Positions 37,801 to 50,945 are shown, counted from the first letter of the stretch. The stretch is 64,000 nt of DNA from Crossaster papposus (GCA_037893245.1 JBAIAA010000538.1:806001-870000), one strand, 5' to 3'. Translations and numbers: made by a program. The notes: generated by a model not told the origin, from the letters alone.

Positions 37801-40800
37801 AAAATACTAACAAAGCATGCCCCGGGTCAAATTGCTAATTTTGCCATTCCTGGAGGCCCCCCTCTATCTCCTAACACCCAGCCCCTTCCCGGGGCATGCT
37901 TTCCTTCATGCCCTTATTTGTGGGCGGGGATTGTGTGCACAAACCTATGGCGAATTTGAAACGCGTGTGTTAACGTTAAAATTTTCAGAAAATCGAAATA
38001 AAATACTAACAAAGCATGCCCCGGGTCAAATTGCTAATTTTGCCATTCCTGGAGGCCCCCCTCTATCTCCTAACACCCAGCCCCTTCTCGGGGCATGCTT
38101 TCCTTCATGCCCTTATTTGTGGGCGGGGATTGTGTGCACAAACCTATGGCGAATTTGAAACGCGTGTGTTAACGTTAACATTTTCAGAAAATCGAAATAA
38201 AATACTAACAAAGCATGCCCCGGGTCAAATTGCTAATTTTGCCATTCCTGGAGGCCCCCCTCTATCTCCTAACACCCAGCCCCTTCCCGGGGCATGCTTT
38301 CCTTCATGCCCTTATTTGTGGGCGGGGATTGTGTGCACAAACCTATGGCGAATTTGAAACGCGTGTGTTAACGTTAAAATTTTCAGAAAATCGAAATAAA
38401 ATACTAACAAAGCATGCCCCGGGTCAAATTGCTAATTTTGCCATTCCTGGAGGCCCCCCTCTATCTCCTAACACCCAGCCCCTTCCCGGGGCATGCTTTC
38501 CTTCATGCCCTTATTTGTGGGCGGGGATTGTGTGCACAAACCTATGGCGAATTTGAAACGCGTGTGTTAACGTTAAAATTTTCAGAAAATCGAAATAAAA
38601 TACTAACAAAGCATGCCCCGGGTCAAATTGCTAATGTTGCCATTCCTGGAGGCCCCCCTCTATCTCCTAACACCCATCCCCTTCCCGGGGCATGCTTTCC
38701 TTCATGCCCTTATTTGTGGGCGGGGATTGTGTGCACAAACATATGGCGAATTTGAAACGCGTGTGTTAACGTTAAAATTTTCAGAAAATCGAAATAAAAT
38801 ACTAACAAAGCATGCCCCGGGTCAAATTGCTAATTTTGCCATTCCTGGAGGCCCCTCTCTATCTCCTAACACCCAGCCCCTTCCCGGGGCATGCTTTCCT
38901 TCATGCCCTTATTTGTGGGCGGGGATTGTGTGCACAAACCTATGGCGAATTTGAAACGCGTGTGTTAACGTTAAAATTTTCAGAAAATCGAAATAAAATA
39001 CTAACAAAGCATGCCCCGGGTCAAATTGCTAATTTTGCCATTCCTGGAGGCCCCCCTCTATCTCCTAACACCCAGCCCCTTCCCGGGGCATGCTTTCCTT
39101 CATGCCCTTATTTGTGGGCGGGGATTGTGTGCACAAACCTATGGCGAATTTGAAACGCGTGTGTTAACGTTAAAATTTTCAGAAAATCGAAATAAAATAC
39201 TAACAAAGCATGCCCCGGGTCAAATTGCTAATTTTGCCATTCCTGGAGGCCCCCATCTATCTCCTAACACCCAGCCCCTTCCCGGGGCATGCTTTCCTTC
39301 ATGCCCTTATTTGTGGGCGGGGATTGTGTGCACACACCTATGGCGAATTTGAAACGCGTGTGTTAACGTTACAATTTTCAGAAAATCGAAATAAAATACT
39401 AACAAAGCATGCCCCGGGTCAAATTGCTAATTTTGCCATTCCTGGAGGCCCCCCTCTATCTCCTAACACCCAGCCCCTTCCCGGGGCATGCTTTCCTTCA
39501 TGCCCTTATTTGTGGGCGGGGATTGTGTGCACAAACCTATGGCGAATTTGAAACGCGTGTGTTAACGTTAACATTTTCAGAAAATCGAAATAAAATACTA
39601 ACAAAGCATGCCCCGGGTCAAATTGCTAATTTTGCCATTCCTGGAGGCCCCCCTCTATCTCCTAACACCCAGCCCCTTCCCGGGGCATGCTTTCCTTCAT
39701 GCCCTTATTTGTGGGCGGGGATTGTGTGCACAAACCTATGGCGAATTTGAAACGCGTGTGTTAACGTTAAAATTTTCAGAAAATCGAAATAAAATACTAA
39801 CAAAGCATGCCCCGGGTCAAATTGCTAATTTTGCCATTCCTGGAGGCCCCCCTCTATCTCCTAACACCCAGCCCCTTCTCGGGGCATGCTTTCCTTCATG
39901 CCCTTATTTGTGGGCGGGGATTGTGTGCACAAACCTATGGCGAATTTGAAACGCGTGTGTTAACGTTAACATTTTCAGAAAATCGAAATAAAATACTAAC
40001 AAAGCATGCCCCGGGTCAAATTGCTAATTTTGCCATTCCTGGAGGCCCCCCTCTATCTCCTAACACCCAGCCCCTTCCCGGGGCATGCTTTCCTTCATGC
40101 CCTTATTTGTGGGCGGGGATTGTGTGCACAAACCTATGGCGAATTTGAAACGCGTGTGTTAACGTTAAAATTTTCAGAAAATCGAAATAAAATACTAACA
40201 AAGCATGCCCCGGGTCAAATTGCTAATGTTGCCATTCCTGGAGACCCCCCTCTATCTCCTAACACCCAGCCCCTTCCCGGGGCATGCTTTCCTTCATGCC
40301 CTTTGTGGGCGGGGATTGTGTGCACAAACATATGGCGAATTTGAAACGCGTGTGTTAACGTTAAAATTTTCAGAAAATCGAAATAAAATACTAACAAAGC
40401 ATGCCCCGGGTCAAATTGCTAATTTTGCCATTCCTGGAGGCCCCTCTCTATCTCCTAACACCCAGCCCCTTCCCGGGGCATGCTTTCCTTCATGCCCTTA
40501 TTTGTGGGCGGGGATTGTGTGCACAAACCTATGGCGAATTTGAAACGCGTGTGTTAACGTTAAAATTTTCAGAAAATCGAAATAAAATACTAACAAAGCA
40601 TGCCCCGGGTCAAATTGCTAATTTTGCCATTCCTGGAGGCCCCCCTCTATCTCCTAACACCCAGCCCCTTCCCGGGGCATGCTTTCCTTCATGCCCTTAT
40701 TTGTGGGCGGGGATTGTGTGCACAAACCTATGGCGCATTTGAAACGCGTGTGTTAACGTTAACATTTTCAGAAAATCGAAATAAAATACTAACAAAGCAT

Positions 40801-40990
40801 GCCCCGGGTCAAATTGCTAATTTTGCCATTCCTGGAGGCCCCCCTCTATCTCCTAACACCCAGCCCCTTCCCGGGGCATGCTTTCCTTCATTCCCTTATT
40901 TGTGGGCGGGGATTGTGTGCACACACCTATGGCGAATTTGAAACGCGTGTGTTAACGTTAAAATGTTCAGAAAATCGAAAAACAAATACT
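34824..40990 (+). repeat. 31-monomer super-repeat, copy B (6167 bp)
   Basis: Direct repeat of 28656-34823, displaced by 6168 bp. It carries the same 196-bp monomer (40197-40392) and the same GCGAATATG variant (37557). By eye about ten differences separate the copies over 6.17 kb (below 0.2%). Examples in B are GGCCCCTCTC near 35270, TAATACCCAG near 36680, CGTTGAAATT near 37381 and CCCAGGGTC near 37623. Its last monomer (40791-40990) is 200 bp, lacking the extra C of copy A. Internal 9-mer copies lie at 36814-38604 and 38605-40196 (the latter partial). Confidence 0.93.
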
Positions 40991-42384
40991 AACAAAGCAT
41001 GCCCCGGGTCAAATTGCTAATTTTGCCATTCCTGGAGGCCCCCCTCTATCTCCTAACACCCAGCCCCTTCCCGGGGCATGCTTTCCTTCATGCCCTTATT
41101 TGTGGGCGGGGATTGTGTGCACAAACCTATGGCGAATTTGAAACGCGTGTGTTAACGTTAACATTTTCAGAAAATCGAAATAAAATACTAACAAAGCATG
41201 CCCCGGGTCAAATTGCTAATTTTGCCATTCCTGGAGGCCCCCCTCTATCTCCTAACACCCAGCCCCTTCCCGGGGCATGCTTTCCTTCATGCCCTTATTT
41301 GTGGGCGGGGATTGTGTGCACAAACCTATGGCGAATTTGAAACGCGTGTGTTAACGTTAAAATTTTCAGAAAATCGAAATAAAATACTAACAAAGCATGC
41401 CCCGGGTCAAATTGCTAATTTTGCCATTCCTGGAGGCCCCTCTCTATCTCCTAACACCCAGCCCCTTCCCGGGGCATGCTTTCCTTCATGCCCTTATTTG
41501 TGGGCGGGGATTGTGTGCACAAACCTATGGCGAATTTGAAACGCGTGTGTTAACGTTAACATTTTCAGAAAATCGAAATAAAATACTAACAAAGCATGTC
41601 CCGGGTCAAATTGCTAATTGTGCCATTCCTGGAGGCCCCCCTCTATCTCCTAACACCCAGCGCCTTCCCGGGGCATGCTTTCCTTCATGCCCTTATTTGT
41701 GGGGGGGGGATTGTGTGCACAAACCTATGGCGAATTTGAAACGCGTGTGTTAACGTTACAATTTTCAGAAAATCGAAATAAAATATTAACAAAGCATGCC
41801 CCGGGTCAAATTGCTAATTTTGCCATTCCTGGAGGCCCCCCTCTATCTCCTAACACCCAGCCCCTTCCCGGGGCATGCTTTCCTTCATGCCCTTATTTGT
41901 GGGCGGGGATTGTGTGCACAAACCTATGGCGAATTTGAAACGCGTGTGTTAACGTTAAAATTTTCAGAAAATCGAAATAAAATACTAACAAAGCATGCCC
42001 CGGGTCAAATTGCTAATTTTGCCATTCCTGGAGGCCCCCCTCTATCTCCTAACACCCAGCCCCTTCCCGGGGCATGCTTTCCTTCATGCCCTTATTTGTG
42101 GGCGGGGATTGTGTGCACAAACCTATGGCGAATTTGAAACGCGTGTGTTAACGTTAACATTTTCAGAAAATCGAAATAAAATACTAACAAAGCATGCCCC
42201 GGGTCAAATTGCTAATGTTGCCATTCCTGGAGGCCCCCCTCTATCTCCTAACACCCAGCCCCTTCTCGGGGCATGCTTTCCTTCATGCCCTTATTTGTGG
42301 GCGGGGATTGTGTGCACAAACCTATGGCGAATTTGAAACGCGTGTGTTAACGTTAACATTTTCAGAAAATCGAAATAAAATACT
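40991..42384 (+). repeat. 7 monomers, including a 200-bp copy with a G9 run
   Basis: The first five monomers continue the order seen after the matching marker at 26664. They include an ATGTCCCGGG/AATTGTGCC/CAGCGCC monomer at 41588-41787. In that copy the usual GGGCGGGG has become nine G's (41701-41709), making it 200 bp, and it ends in AAATATTAAC like its relatives at 27461 and 45371. The order then diverges from the 26 kb copy. Confidence 0.87.
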
Positions 42385-43180
42385 AACAAAGCATGCCCCG
42401 GGTCAAATTGCTAATTTTGACATTCCTGGAGGCCCCCCTCTATCTCCTAACACCCAGCCCCTTCCCGGGGCATGCTTTCCTTCATGCCCTTATTTGTGGG
42501 CGGGGATTGTGTGCACAAACCTATGGCGAATTTGAAACGCGTGTGTTAACGTTAACATTTGCAGAAAATCGAAATAAAATACTAACAAAGCATGCCCCGG
42601 GTCAAATTGCTAATTTTGACATTCCTGGAGCCCCCCCTCTATCTCCTAACACCCAGCCCCTTCCCGGGGCATGCTTTCCTTCATGCCCTTATTTGTGGGC
42701 GGGGATTGTGTGCACAAACCTATGGCGAATTTGAAACGCGTGTGTTAACGTTAACATTTTCAAGAAATCGAAATAAAATACTAACAAAGCATGCCCCGGG
42801 TCAAATTGCTAATTTTGCCATTCCTGGAGGCCCCCCTCTATCTCCTAACACCCAGCCCCTTCCCGGGGCATGCTTTCCTTCATGCCCTTATTTGTGGGCG
42901 GGGATTGTGTGCACAAACCTATGGCGAATTTGAAACGCGTGTGTTAACGTTAACATTTGCAGAAAATCGAAATAAAATACTAACAAAGCATGCCCCGGGT
43001 CAAATTGCTAATTTTGACATTCCTGGAGCCCCCCCTCTATCTCCTAACACCCAGCCTCTTCCCGGGGCATGCTTTCCTTCATGCCCTTATTTGTGGGCGG
43101 GGATTGTGTGCACAAACCTATGGCGAATTTGAAACGCGTGTGTTAACGTTAACATTTTCAGAAAATCGAAATAAAATACT
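42385..43180 (+). repeat. Dimeric repeat, two copies (398 bp each)
   Basis: 42385-42782 and 42783-43180 show alternating monomers. One member carries CATTTGCAGAAAAT, and the following one carries TTTTGACATTCC with GGAGCCCCCCC. These two variants are not seen together elsewhere in the window, so this is a small private expansion. Copy-specific changes are TTTTCAAGAAATC (42760s), TTTTGACATT in the first monomer of the first dimer, and CAGCCTCTTCC near 43056. Confidence 0.85.
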
Positions 43181-44573
43181 AACAAAGCATGCCCCGGGTC
43201 AAATTGCTAATTTTGCCATTCCTGGAGGCCCCCCTCTATCTCCTAACACCCAGCCCCTTCCCGGGGCATGCTTTCCTTCATGCCCTTATTTGTGGGCGGG
43301 GATTGTGTGCACAAACCTATGGCGAATTTGAAACGCGTGTGTTAACGTTAACATGTTCATAAAATCGAAATAAAATACTAACAAAGCATGCCCCGGGTCA
43401 AATTGCTAATTTTGCCATTCCTGGAGGCCCCCCTCTATCTCCTAACACCCAGCCCCTTCTCGGGGCATGCTTTCCTTCATGCCCTTATTTGTGGGCGGGG
43501 ATTGTGTGCACAAACCTATGGCGAATTTGAAACGCGTGTGTTAACGTTAACATTTTCAGAAAATCGAAATAAAATACTAACAAAGCATGCCCCGGGTCAA
43601 ATTGCTAATTTTGCCATTCCTGGAGGCCCCCCTCTATCTCCTAACACCCAGCCCCTTCCCGGGGCATGCTTTCCTTCATGCCCTTATTTGTGGGCGGGGA
43701 TTGTGTGCACAAACCTATGGCGAATTTGAAACGCGTGTGTTAACGTTAAAATTTTCAGAAAATCGAAATAAAATACTAACAAAGCATGCCCCGGGTCAAA
43801 TTGCTAATGTTGCCATTCCTGGAGACCCCCCTCTATCTCCTAACACCCAGCCCCTTCCCGGGGCATGCTTTCCTTCATGCCCTTATTTGTGGGCGGGGAT
43901 TGTGTGCACAAACATATGGCGAATTTGAAACGCGTGTGTTAACGTTAAAATTTTCAGAAAATCGAAATAAAATACTAACAAAGCATGCCCCGGGTCAAAT
44001 TGCTAATTTTGCCATTCCTGGAGGCCCCTCTCTATCTCCTAACACCCAGCCCCTTCCCGGGGCATGCTTTCCTTCATGCCCTTATTTGTGGGCGGGGATT
44101 GTGTGCACAAACCTATGGCGAATTTGAAACGCGTGTGTTAACGTTAAAATTTTCAGAAAATCGAAATAAAATACTAACAAAGCATGCCCCGGGTCAAATT
44201 GCTAATTTTGCCATTCCTGGAGGCCCCTCTCTATCTCCTAACACCCAGCCCCTTCCCGGGGCATGCTTTCCTTCATGCCCTTATTTGTGGGCGGGGATTG
44301 TGTGCACAAACCTATGGCGAATTTGAAACGCGTGTGTTAACGTTAAAATTTTCAGAAAATCGAAATAAAATACTAACAAAGCATGCCCCGGGTCAAATTG
44401 CTAATTTTGCCATTCCTGGAGGCCCCCCTCTATCTCCTAACACCCAGCCCCTTCCCGGGGCATGCTTTCCTTCATGCCCTTATTTGTGGGCGGGGATTGT
44501 GTGCACAAACCTATGGCGCATTTGAAACGCGTGTGTTAACGTTAACATTTTCAGAAAATCGAAATAAAATACT
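43181..44573 (+). repeat. 7 monomers ending in the GGAGACC marker group
   Basis: The order CTTCTCGGGG (43380), plain, TAATGTTGCC/GGAGACC/CATATGG (43778), GGCCCCTCTC, GGCGCATTTG matches 25868-26663 and the ends of the 31-mer copies. Here the GGCCCCTCTC monomer occurs twice in a row (43977, 44176), a single-monomer duplication. The GGAGACC monomer is full length, without the 3-bp deletion of 34029 and 40197. The first monomer has AACATGTTCATAAAATC. Confidence 0.86.
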
Positions 44574-46565
44574 AACAAAGCATGCCCCGGGTCAAATTGC
44601 TAATTTTGCCATTCCTGGAGGCCCCCCTCTATCTCCTAACACCCAGCCCCTTCCCGGGGCATGCTTTCCTTCATTCCCTTATTTGTGGGCGGGGATTGTG
44701 TGCACACACCTATGGCGAATTTGAAACGCGTGTGTTAACGTTAAAATGTTCAGAAAATCGAAAAACAAATACTAACAAAGCATGCCCCGGGTCAAATTGC
44801 AAATTTTGCCATTCCTGGAGGCCCCCCTCTATCTCCTAACACCCAGCCCCTTCCCGGGGCATGCTTTCCTTCATGCCCTTATTTGTGGGCGGGGATTGTG
44901 TGCACAAACCTATGGCGAATTTGAAACGCGTGTGTTAACGTTAACATTTTCAGAAAATCGAAATAAAATACTAACAAAGCATGCCCCGGGTCAAATTGCT
45001 AATTTTGCCATTCCTGGAGGCCCCCCTCTATCTCCTAACACCCAGCCCCTTCCCGGGGCATGCTTTCCTTCATGCCCTTATTTGTGGGCGGGGATTGTGT
45101 GCACAAACCTATGGCGAATTTGAAACGCGTGTGTTAACGTTAAAATTTTCAGAAAATCGAAATAAAATACTAACAAAGCATGCCCCGGGTCAAATTGCTA
45201 ATTTTGCCATTCCTGGAGGCCCCTCTCTATCTCCTAACACCCAGCCCCTTCCCGGGGCATGCTTTCCTTCATGCCCTTATTTGTGGGCGGGGATTGTGTG
45301 CACAAACCTATGGCGAATTTGAAACGCGTGTGTTAACGTTAACATTTTCAGAAAATCGAAATAAAATACTAACAAAGCATGTCCCGGGTCAAATTGCTAA
45401 TTGTGCCATTCCTGGAGGCCCCCCTCTATCTCCTAACACCCAGCGCCTTCCCGGGGCATGCTTTCCTTCATGCCCTTATTTGTGGGGGGGGATTGTGTGC
45501 ACAAACCTATGGCGAATTTGAAACGCGTGTGTTAACGTTACAATTTTCAGAAAATCGAAATAAAATATTAACAAAGCATGCCCCGGGTCAAATTGCTAAT
45601 TTTGCCATTCCTGGAGGCCCCCCTCTATCTCCTAACACCCAGCCCCTTCCCGGGGCATGCTTTCCTTCATGCCCTTATTTGTGGGCGGGGATTGTGTGCA
45701 CAAACCTATGGCGAATTTGAAACGCGTGTGTTAACGTTAAAATTTTCAGAAAATCGAAATAAAATACTAACAAAGCATGCCCCGGGTCAAATTGCTAATT
45801 TTGCCATTCCTGGAGGCCCCCCTCTATCTCCTAACACCCAGCCCCTTCCCGGGGCATGCTTTCCTTCATGCCCTTATTTGTGGGCGGGGATTGTGTGCAC
45901 AAACCTCTGGCGAATTTGAAACGCGTGTGTTAACGTTAAAATTTTCAGAAAATCGAAATAAAATACTAACAAAGCATGCCCCGGGTCAAATTGCTAATTT
46001 TGCCATTCCTGGAGGCCCCCCTCTATCTCCTAACACCCAGCCCCTTCCCGGGGCATGCTTTCCTTCATGCCCTTATTTGTGGGCGGGGATTGTGTGCACA
46101 AACCTATGGCGAATTTGAAACGCGTGTGTTAACGTTAACATTTTCAGAAAATCGAAATAAAATACTAACAAAGCATGCCCCGGGTCAAATTGCTAATTTT
46201 GCCATTCCTGGAGGCCCCCCTCTATCTCCTAACACCCAGCCCCTTCCCGGGGCATGCTTTCCTTCATTCCCTTATTTGTGGGCGGGGATTGTGTGCACAC
46301 ACCTATGGCGAATTTGAAATGCGTGTGTTAACGTTAAAATGTTCAGAAAATCGAAAATAAAATACTAACAAAGCATGCCCCGGGTCAAATTGCTAATTTT
46401 GCCATTCCTGGAGGCCCCCCTCTATCTCCTAACACCCAGCCCCTTCCCGGGGCATGCTTTCCTTCAGGCCCTTATTTGTGGGCGGGGATTGTGTGCACAA
46501 ACATATGGCGAATTTGAAACGCGTGTGTTAACGTTAAAATTTTCAGAAAATCGAAATAAAATACT
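44574..46565 (+). repeat. 10-monomer block, distant copy of 26664-28655
   Basis: Ten monomers, 1992 bp, in the same order as 26664-28655, exactly 17910 bp away. Both copies contain the same two 200-bp monomers (CGAAAAACAAATAC and CGAAAATAAAAT types). Visible differences are GCAAATTTTG near 44800, an all-G GC box of eight G's near 45484, and the absence of CTGATTTTG (present near 28084). The recent 31-mer pair lies between the two copies. Confidence 0.88.
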
Positions 46566-49500
46566 AACAAAGCATGCCCCGGGTCAAATTGCTAATTTTG
46601 CCATTCCTGGAGGCCCCCCTCTATCTCCTAACACCCAGCCCCTTCCCGGGGCATGCTTTCCTTCATGCCCTTATTTGTGGGCGGGGATTGTGTGCACAAA
46701 CCTATGGCGAATTTGAAACGCGTGTGTTAACGTTAACATTTTCAGAAAATCGAAATAAAATACTAACAAAGCATGCCCCGGGTCAAATTGCTAATTTTGC
46801 CATTCCTGGAGGCCCCCCTCTATCTCCTAACACCCAGCCCCTTCCCGGGGCATGCTTTCCTTCATGCCCTTATTTGTGGGCGGGGATTGTGTGCACAAAC
46901 CTATGGCGAATTTGAAACGCGTGTGTTAACGTTAAAATTTTCAGAAAATCGAAATAAAATACTAACAAAGCATGCCCCGGGTCAAATTGCTAATTTTGCC
47001 ATTCCTGGAGGCCCCCCTCTATCTCCTAACACCCAGCCCCTTCCCGGGGCATGCTTTCCTTCATGCCCTTATTTGTGGGCGGGGATTGTGTGCACAAACC
47101 TATGGCGAATTTGAAACGCGTGTGTTAACGTTAACATTTTCCGAAAATCGAAATAAAATACTAACAAAGCATGCCCCGGGTCAAATTGCTAATTTTGCCA
47201 TTCCTGGAGGCCCCCCTCTATCTCCTAACACCCAGCCCCTTCCCGGGGCATGCTTTCCTTCATTCCCTTATTTGTGGGCGGGGATTGTGTGCACACACCT
47301 ATGGCGAATTTGAAATGCGTGTGTTAACGTTAAAATGTTCAGAAAATCGAAAATAAAATACTAACAAAGCATGCCCCGGGTCAAATTGCTAATTTTGCCA
47401 TTCCTGGAGGCCCCCCTCTATCTCCTAACACCCAGCCCCTTCCCGGGGCATGCTTTCCTTCAGGCCCTTATTTGTGGGCGGGGATTGTGTGCACAAACAT
47501 ATGGCGAATTTGAAACGCGTGTGTTAACGTTAAAATTTTCAGAAAATCGAAATAAAATACTAACAAAGCATGCCCCGGGTCAAATTGCTAATTTTGCCAT
47601 TCCTGGAGGCCCCCCTCTATCTCCTAACACCCAGCCCCTTCCCGGGGCATGCTTTCCTTCATGCCCTTATTTGTGGGCGGGGATTGTGTGCACAAACCTA
47701 TGGCGAATTTGAAACGCGTGTGTTAACGTTAACATTTTCAGAAAATCGAAATAAAATACTAACAAAGCATGCCCCGGGTCAAATTGCTAATTTTGCCATT
47801 CCTGGAGGCCCCCCTCTATCTCCTAACACCCAGCCCCTTCCCGGGGCATGCTTTCCTTCATGCCCTTATTTGTGGGCGGGGATTGTGTGCACAAACCTAT
47901 GGCGAATTTGAAACGCGTGTGTTAACGTTAAAATTTTCAGAAAATCGAAATAAAATACTAACAAAGCATGCCCCGGGTCAAATTGCTAATTTTGCCATTC
48001 CTGGAGGCCCCCCTCTATCTCCTAACACCCAGCCCCTTCCCGGGGCATGCTTTCCTTCATGCCCTTATTTGTGGGCGGGGATTGTGTGCACAAACCTATG
48101 GCGAATTTGAAACGCGTGTGTTAACGTTAACATTTTCAGAAAATCGAAATAAAATACTAACAAAGCATGTCCCGGGTCAAATTGCTAATTGTGCCATTCC
48201 TGGAGGCCCCCCTCTATCTCCTAACACCCAGCGCCTTCCCGGGGCATGCTTTCCTTCATGCCCTTATTTGTGGGCGGGGATTGTGTGCACAAACCTATGG
48301 CGAATTTGAAACGCGTGTGTTAACGTTACAATTTTCAGAAAATCGAAATAAAATACTAACAAAGCATGCCCCGGGTCAAATTGCTAATTTTGCCATTCCT
48401 GGAGGCCCCCCTCTATCTCCTAACACCCAGCCCCTTCCCGGGGCATGCTTTCCTTCATGCCCTTATTTGTGGGCGGGGATTGTGTGCACAAACCTATGGC
48501 GAATTTGAAACGCGTGTGTTAACGTTAAAATTTTCAGAAAATCGAAATAAAATACTAACAAAGCATGCCCCGGGTCAAATTGCTAATTTTGCCATTCCTG
48601 GAGGCCCCCCTCTATCTCCTAACACCCAGCCCCTTCCCGGGGCATGCTTTCCTTCATGCCCTTATTTGTGGGCGGGGATTGTGTGCACAAACCTCTGGCG
48701 AATTTGAAACGCGTGTGTTAACGTTAAAATTTTCAGAAAATCGAAATAAAATACTAACAAAGCATGCCCCGGGTCAAATTGCTAATTTGGCCATTCCTGG
48801 AGGCCCCTCTCTATCTCCTAACACCCAGCCCCTTCCCGGGGCATGCTTTCCTTCATGCCCTTATTTGTGGGCGGGGATTGTGTGCACAAACCTATGGCGA
48901 ATTTGAAACGCGTGTGTTAACGTTAACATTTTCAGAAAATCGAAATAAAATACTAACAAAGCATGCCCCGGGTCAAATTGCTAATTTTGCCATTCCTGGA
49001 GGCCCCCCTCTATCTCCTAACACCCAGCCCCTTCCCGGGGCATGCTTTCCTTCATGCCCTTATTTGTGGGCGGGGATTGTGTGCACAAACCTATGGCGAA
49101 TTTGAAACGCGTGTGTTAACGTTAAAATTTTCAGAAAATCGAAATAAAATACTAACAAAGCATGCCCCGGGTCAAATTGCTAATTTTGCCATTCCTGGAG
49201 GCCCCCCTCTATCTCCTAACACCCAGCCCCTTCCCGGGGCATGCTTTCCTTCATGCCCTTATTTGTGGGCGGGGATTGTGTGCACAAACCTCTGGCGAAT
49301 TTAAAACGCGTGTGTTAACGTTAACATTTTCAGAAAATCGAAATAAAATACTAACAAAGCATGCCCCGGGTCAAATTGCTAATTTTGCCATTCCTGGAGG
49401 CCCCCCTCTATCTCCTAACACCCAGCCCCTTCCCGGGGCATGCTTTCCTTCATTCCCTTATTTGTGGGCGGGGATTGTGTGCACACACCTATGGCGAATT

Positions 49501-50945
49501 TGAAATGCGTGTGTTAACGTTAAAATGTTCAGAAAATCGAAAATAAAATACTAACAAAGCATGCCCCGGGTCAAATTGCTAATTTTGCCATTCCTGGAGG
49601 CCCCCCTCTATCTCCTAACACCCAGCCCCTTCCCGGGGCATGCTTTCCTTCAGGCCCTTATTTGTGGGCGGGGATTGTGTGCACAAACATATGGCGAATT
49701 TGAAACGCGTGTGTTAACGTTAAAATTTTCAGAAAATCGAAATAAAATACTAACAAAGCATGCCCCGGGTCAAATTGCTAATTTTGCCATTCCTGGAGGC
49801 CCCCCTCTATCTCCTAACACCCAGCCCCTTCCCGGGGCATGCTTTCCTTCATGCCCTTATTTGTGGGCGGGGATTGTGTGCACAAACCTATGGCGAATTT
49901 GAAACGCGTGTGTTAACGTTAACATTTTCAGAAAATCGAAATAAAATACTAACAAAGCATGCCCCGGGTCAAATTGCTAATTTTGCCATTCCTGGAGGCC
50001 CCCCTCTATCTCCTAACACCCAGCCCCTTCCCGGGGCATGCTTTCCTTCATGCCCTTATTTGTGGGCGGGGATTGTGTGCACAAACCTATGGCGAATTTG
50101 AAACGCGTGTGTTAACGTAAAAATTTTCAGAAAATCGAAATAAAATACTAACAAAGCATGCCCCGGGTCAAATTGCTAATTTTGCCATTCCTGGAGGCCC
50201 CCCTCTATCTCCTAACACCCAGCCCCTTCCCGGGGCATGCTTTCCTTCATGCCCTTATTTGTGGGCGGGGATTGTGTGCACAAACCTATGGCGAATTTGA
50301 AACGCGTGTGTTAACGTTAACATTTTCAGAAAATCGAAATAAAATACTAACAAAGCATGTCCCGGGTCAAATTGCTAATTGTGCCATTCCTGGAGGCCCC
50401 CCTCTATCTCCTAACACCCAGCGCCTTCCCGGGGCATGCTTTCCTTCATGCCCTTATTTGTGGGCGGGGATTGTGTGCACAAACCTATGGCGAATTTGAA
50501 ACGCGTGTGTTAACGTTACAATTTTCAGAAAATCGAAATAAAATACTAACAAAGCATGCCCCGGGTCAAATTGCTAATTTTGCCATTCCTGGAGGCCCCC
50601 CTCTATCTCCTAACACCCAGCCCCTTCCCGGGGCATGCTTTCCTTCATGCCCTTATTTGTGGGCGGGGATTGTGTGCACAAACCTATGGCGAATTTGAAA
50701 CGCGTGTGTTAACGTTAAAATTTTCAGAAAATCGAAATAAAATACTAACAAAGCATGCCCCGGGTCAAATTGCTAATTTTGCCATTCCTGGAGGCCCCCC
50801 TCTATCTCCTAACACCCAGCCCCTTCCCGGGGCATGCTTTCCTTCATGCCCTTATTTGTGGGCGGGGATTGTGTGCACAAACCTCTGGCGAATTTGAAAC
50901 GCGTGTGTTAACGTTAAAATTTTCAGAAAATCGAAATAAAATACT
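46167..50945 (+). repeat. 5-mer and 11-mer duplications around a GAAATGCG/TTCAGGCC pair
   Basis: A pair of adjacent monomers (one 200 bp with CATTCCCTTA, GAAATGCGTG and CGAAAATAAAAT; the next with TTCAGGCCC and CATATGG) occurs at 46167, 47163 and 49353. 46167-47162 (996 bp) is a 5-mer copy of the start of the next unit. 47163-49352 (2190 bp, 11 monomers) is followed by a partial copy, 49353-50945 (first eight monomers). Markers shared at the 11-mer spacing are ATGTCCCGGG/AATTGTGCC (48159, 50349) and ACCTCTGGCG (48557, 50747). Confidence 0.88.
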
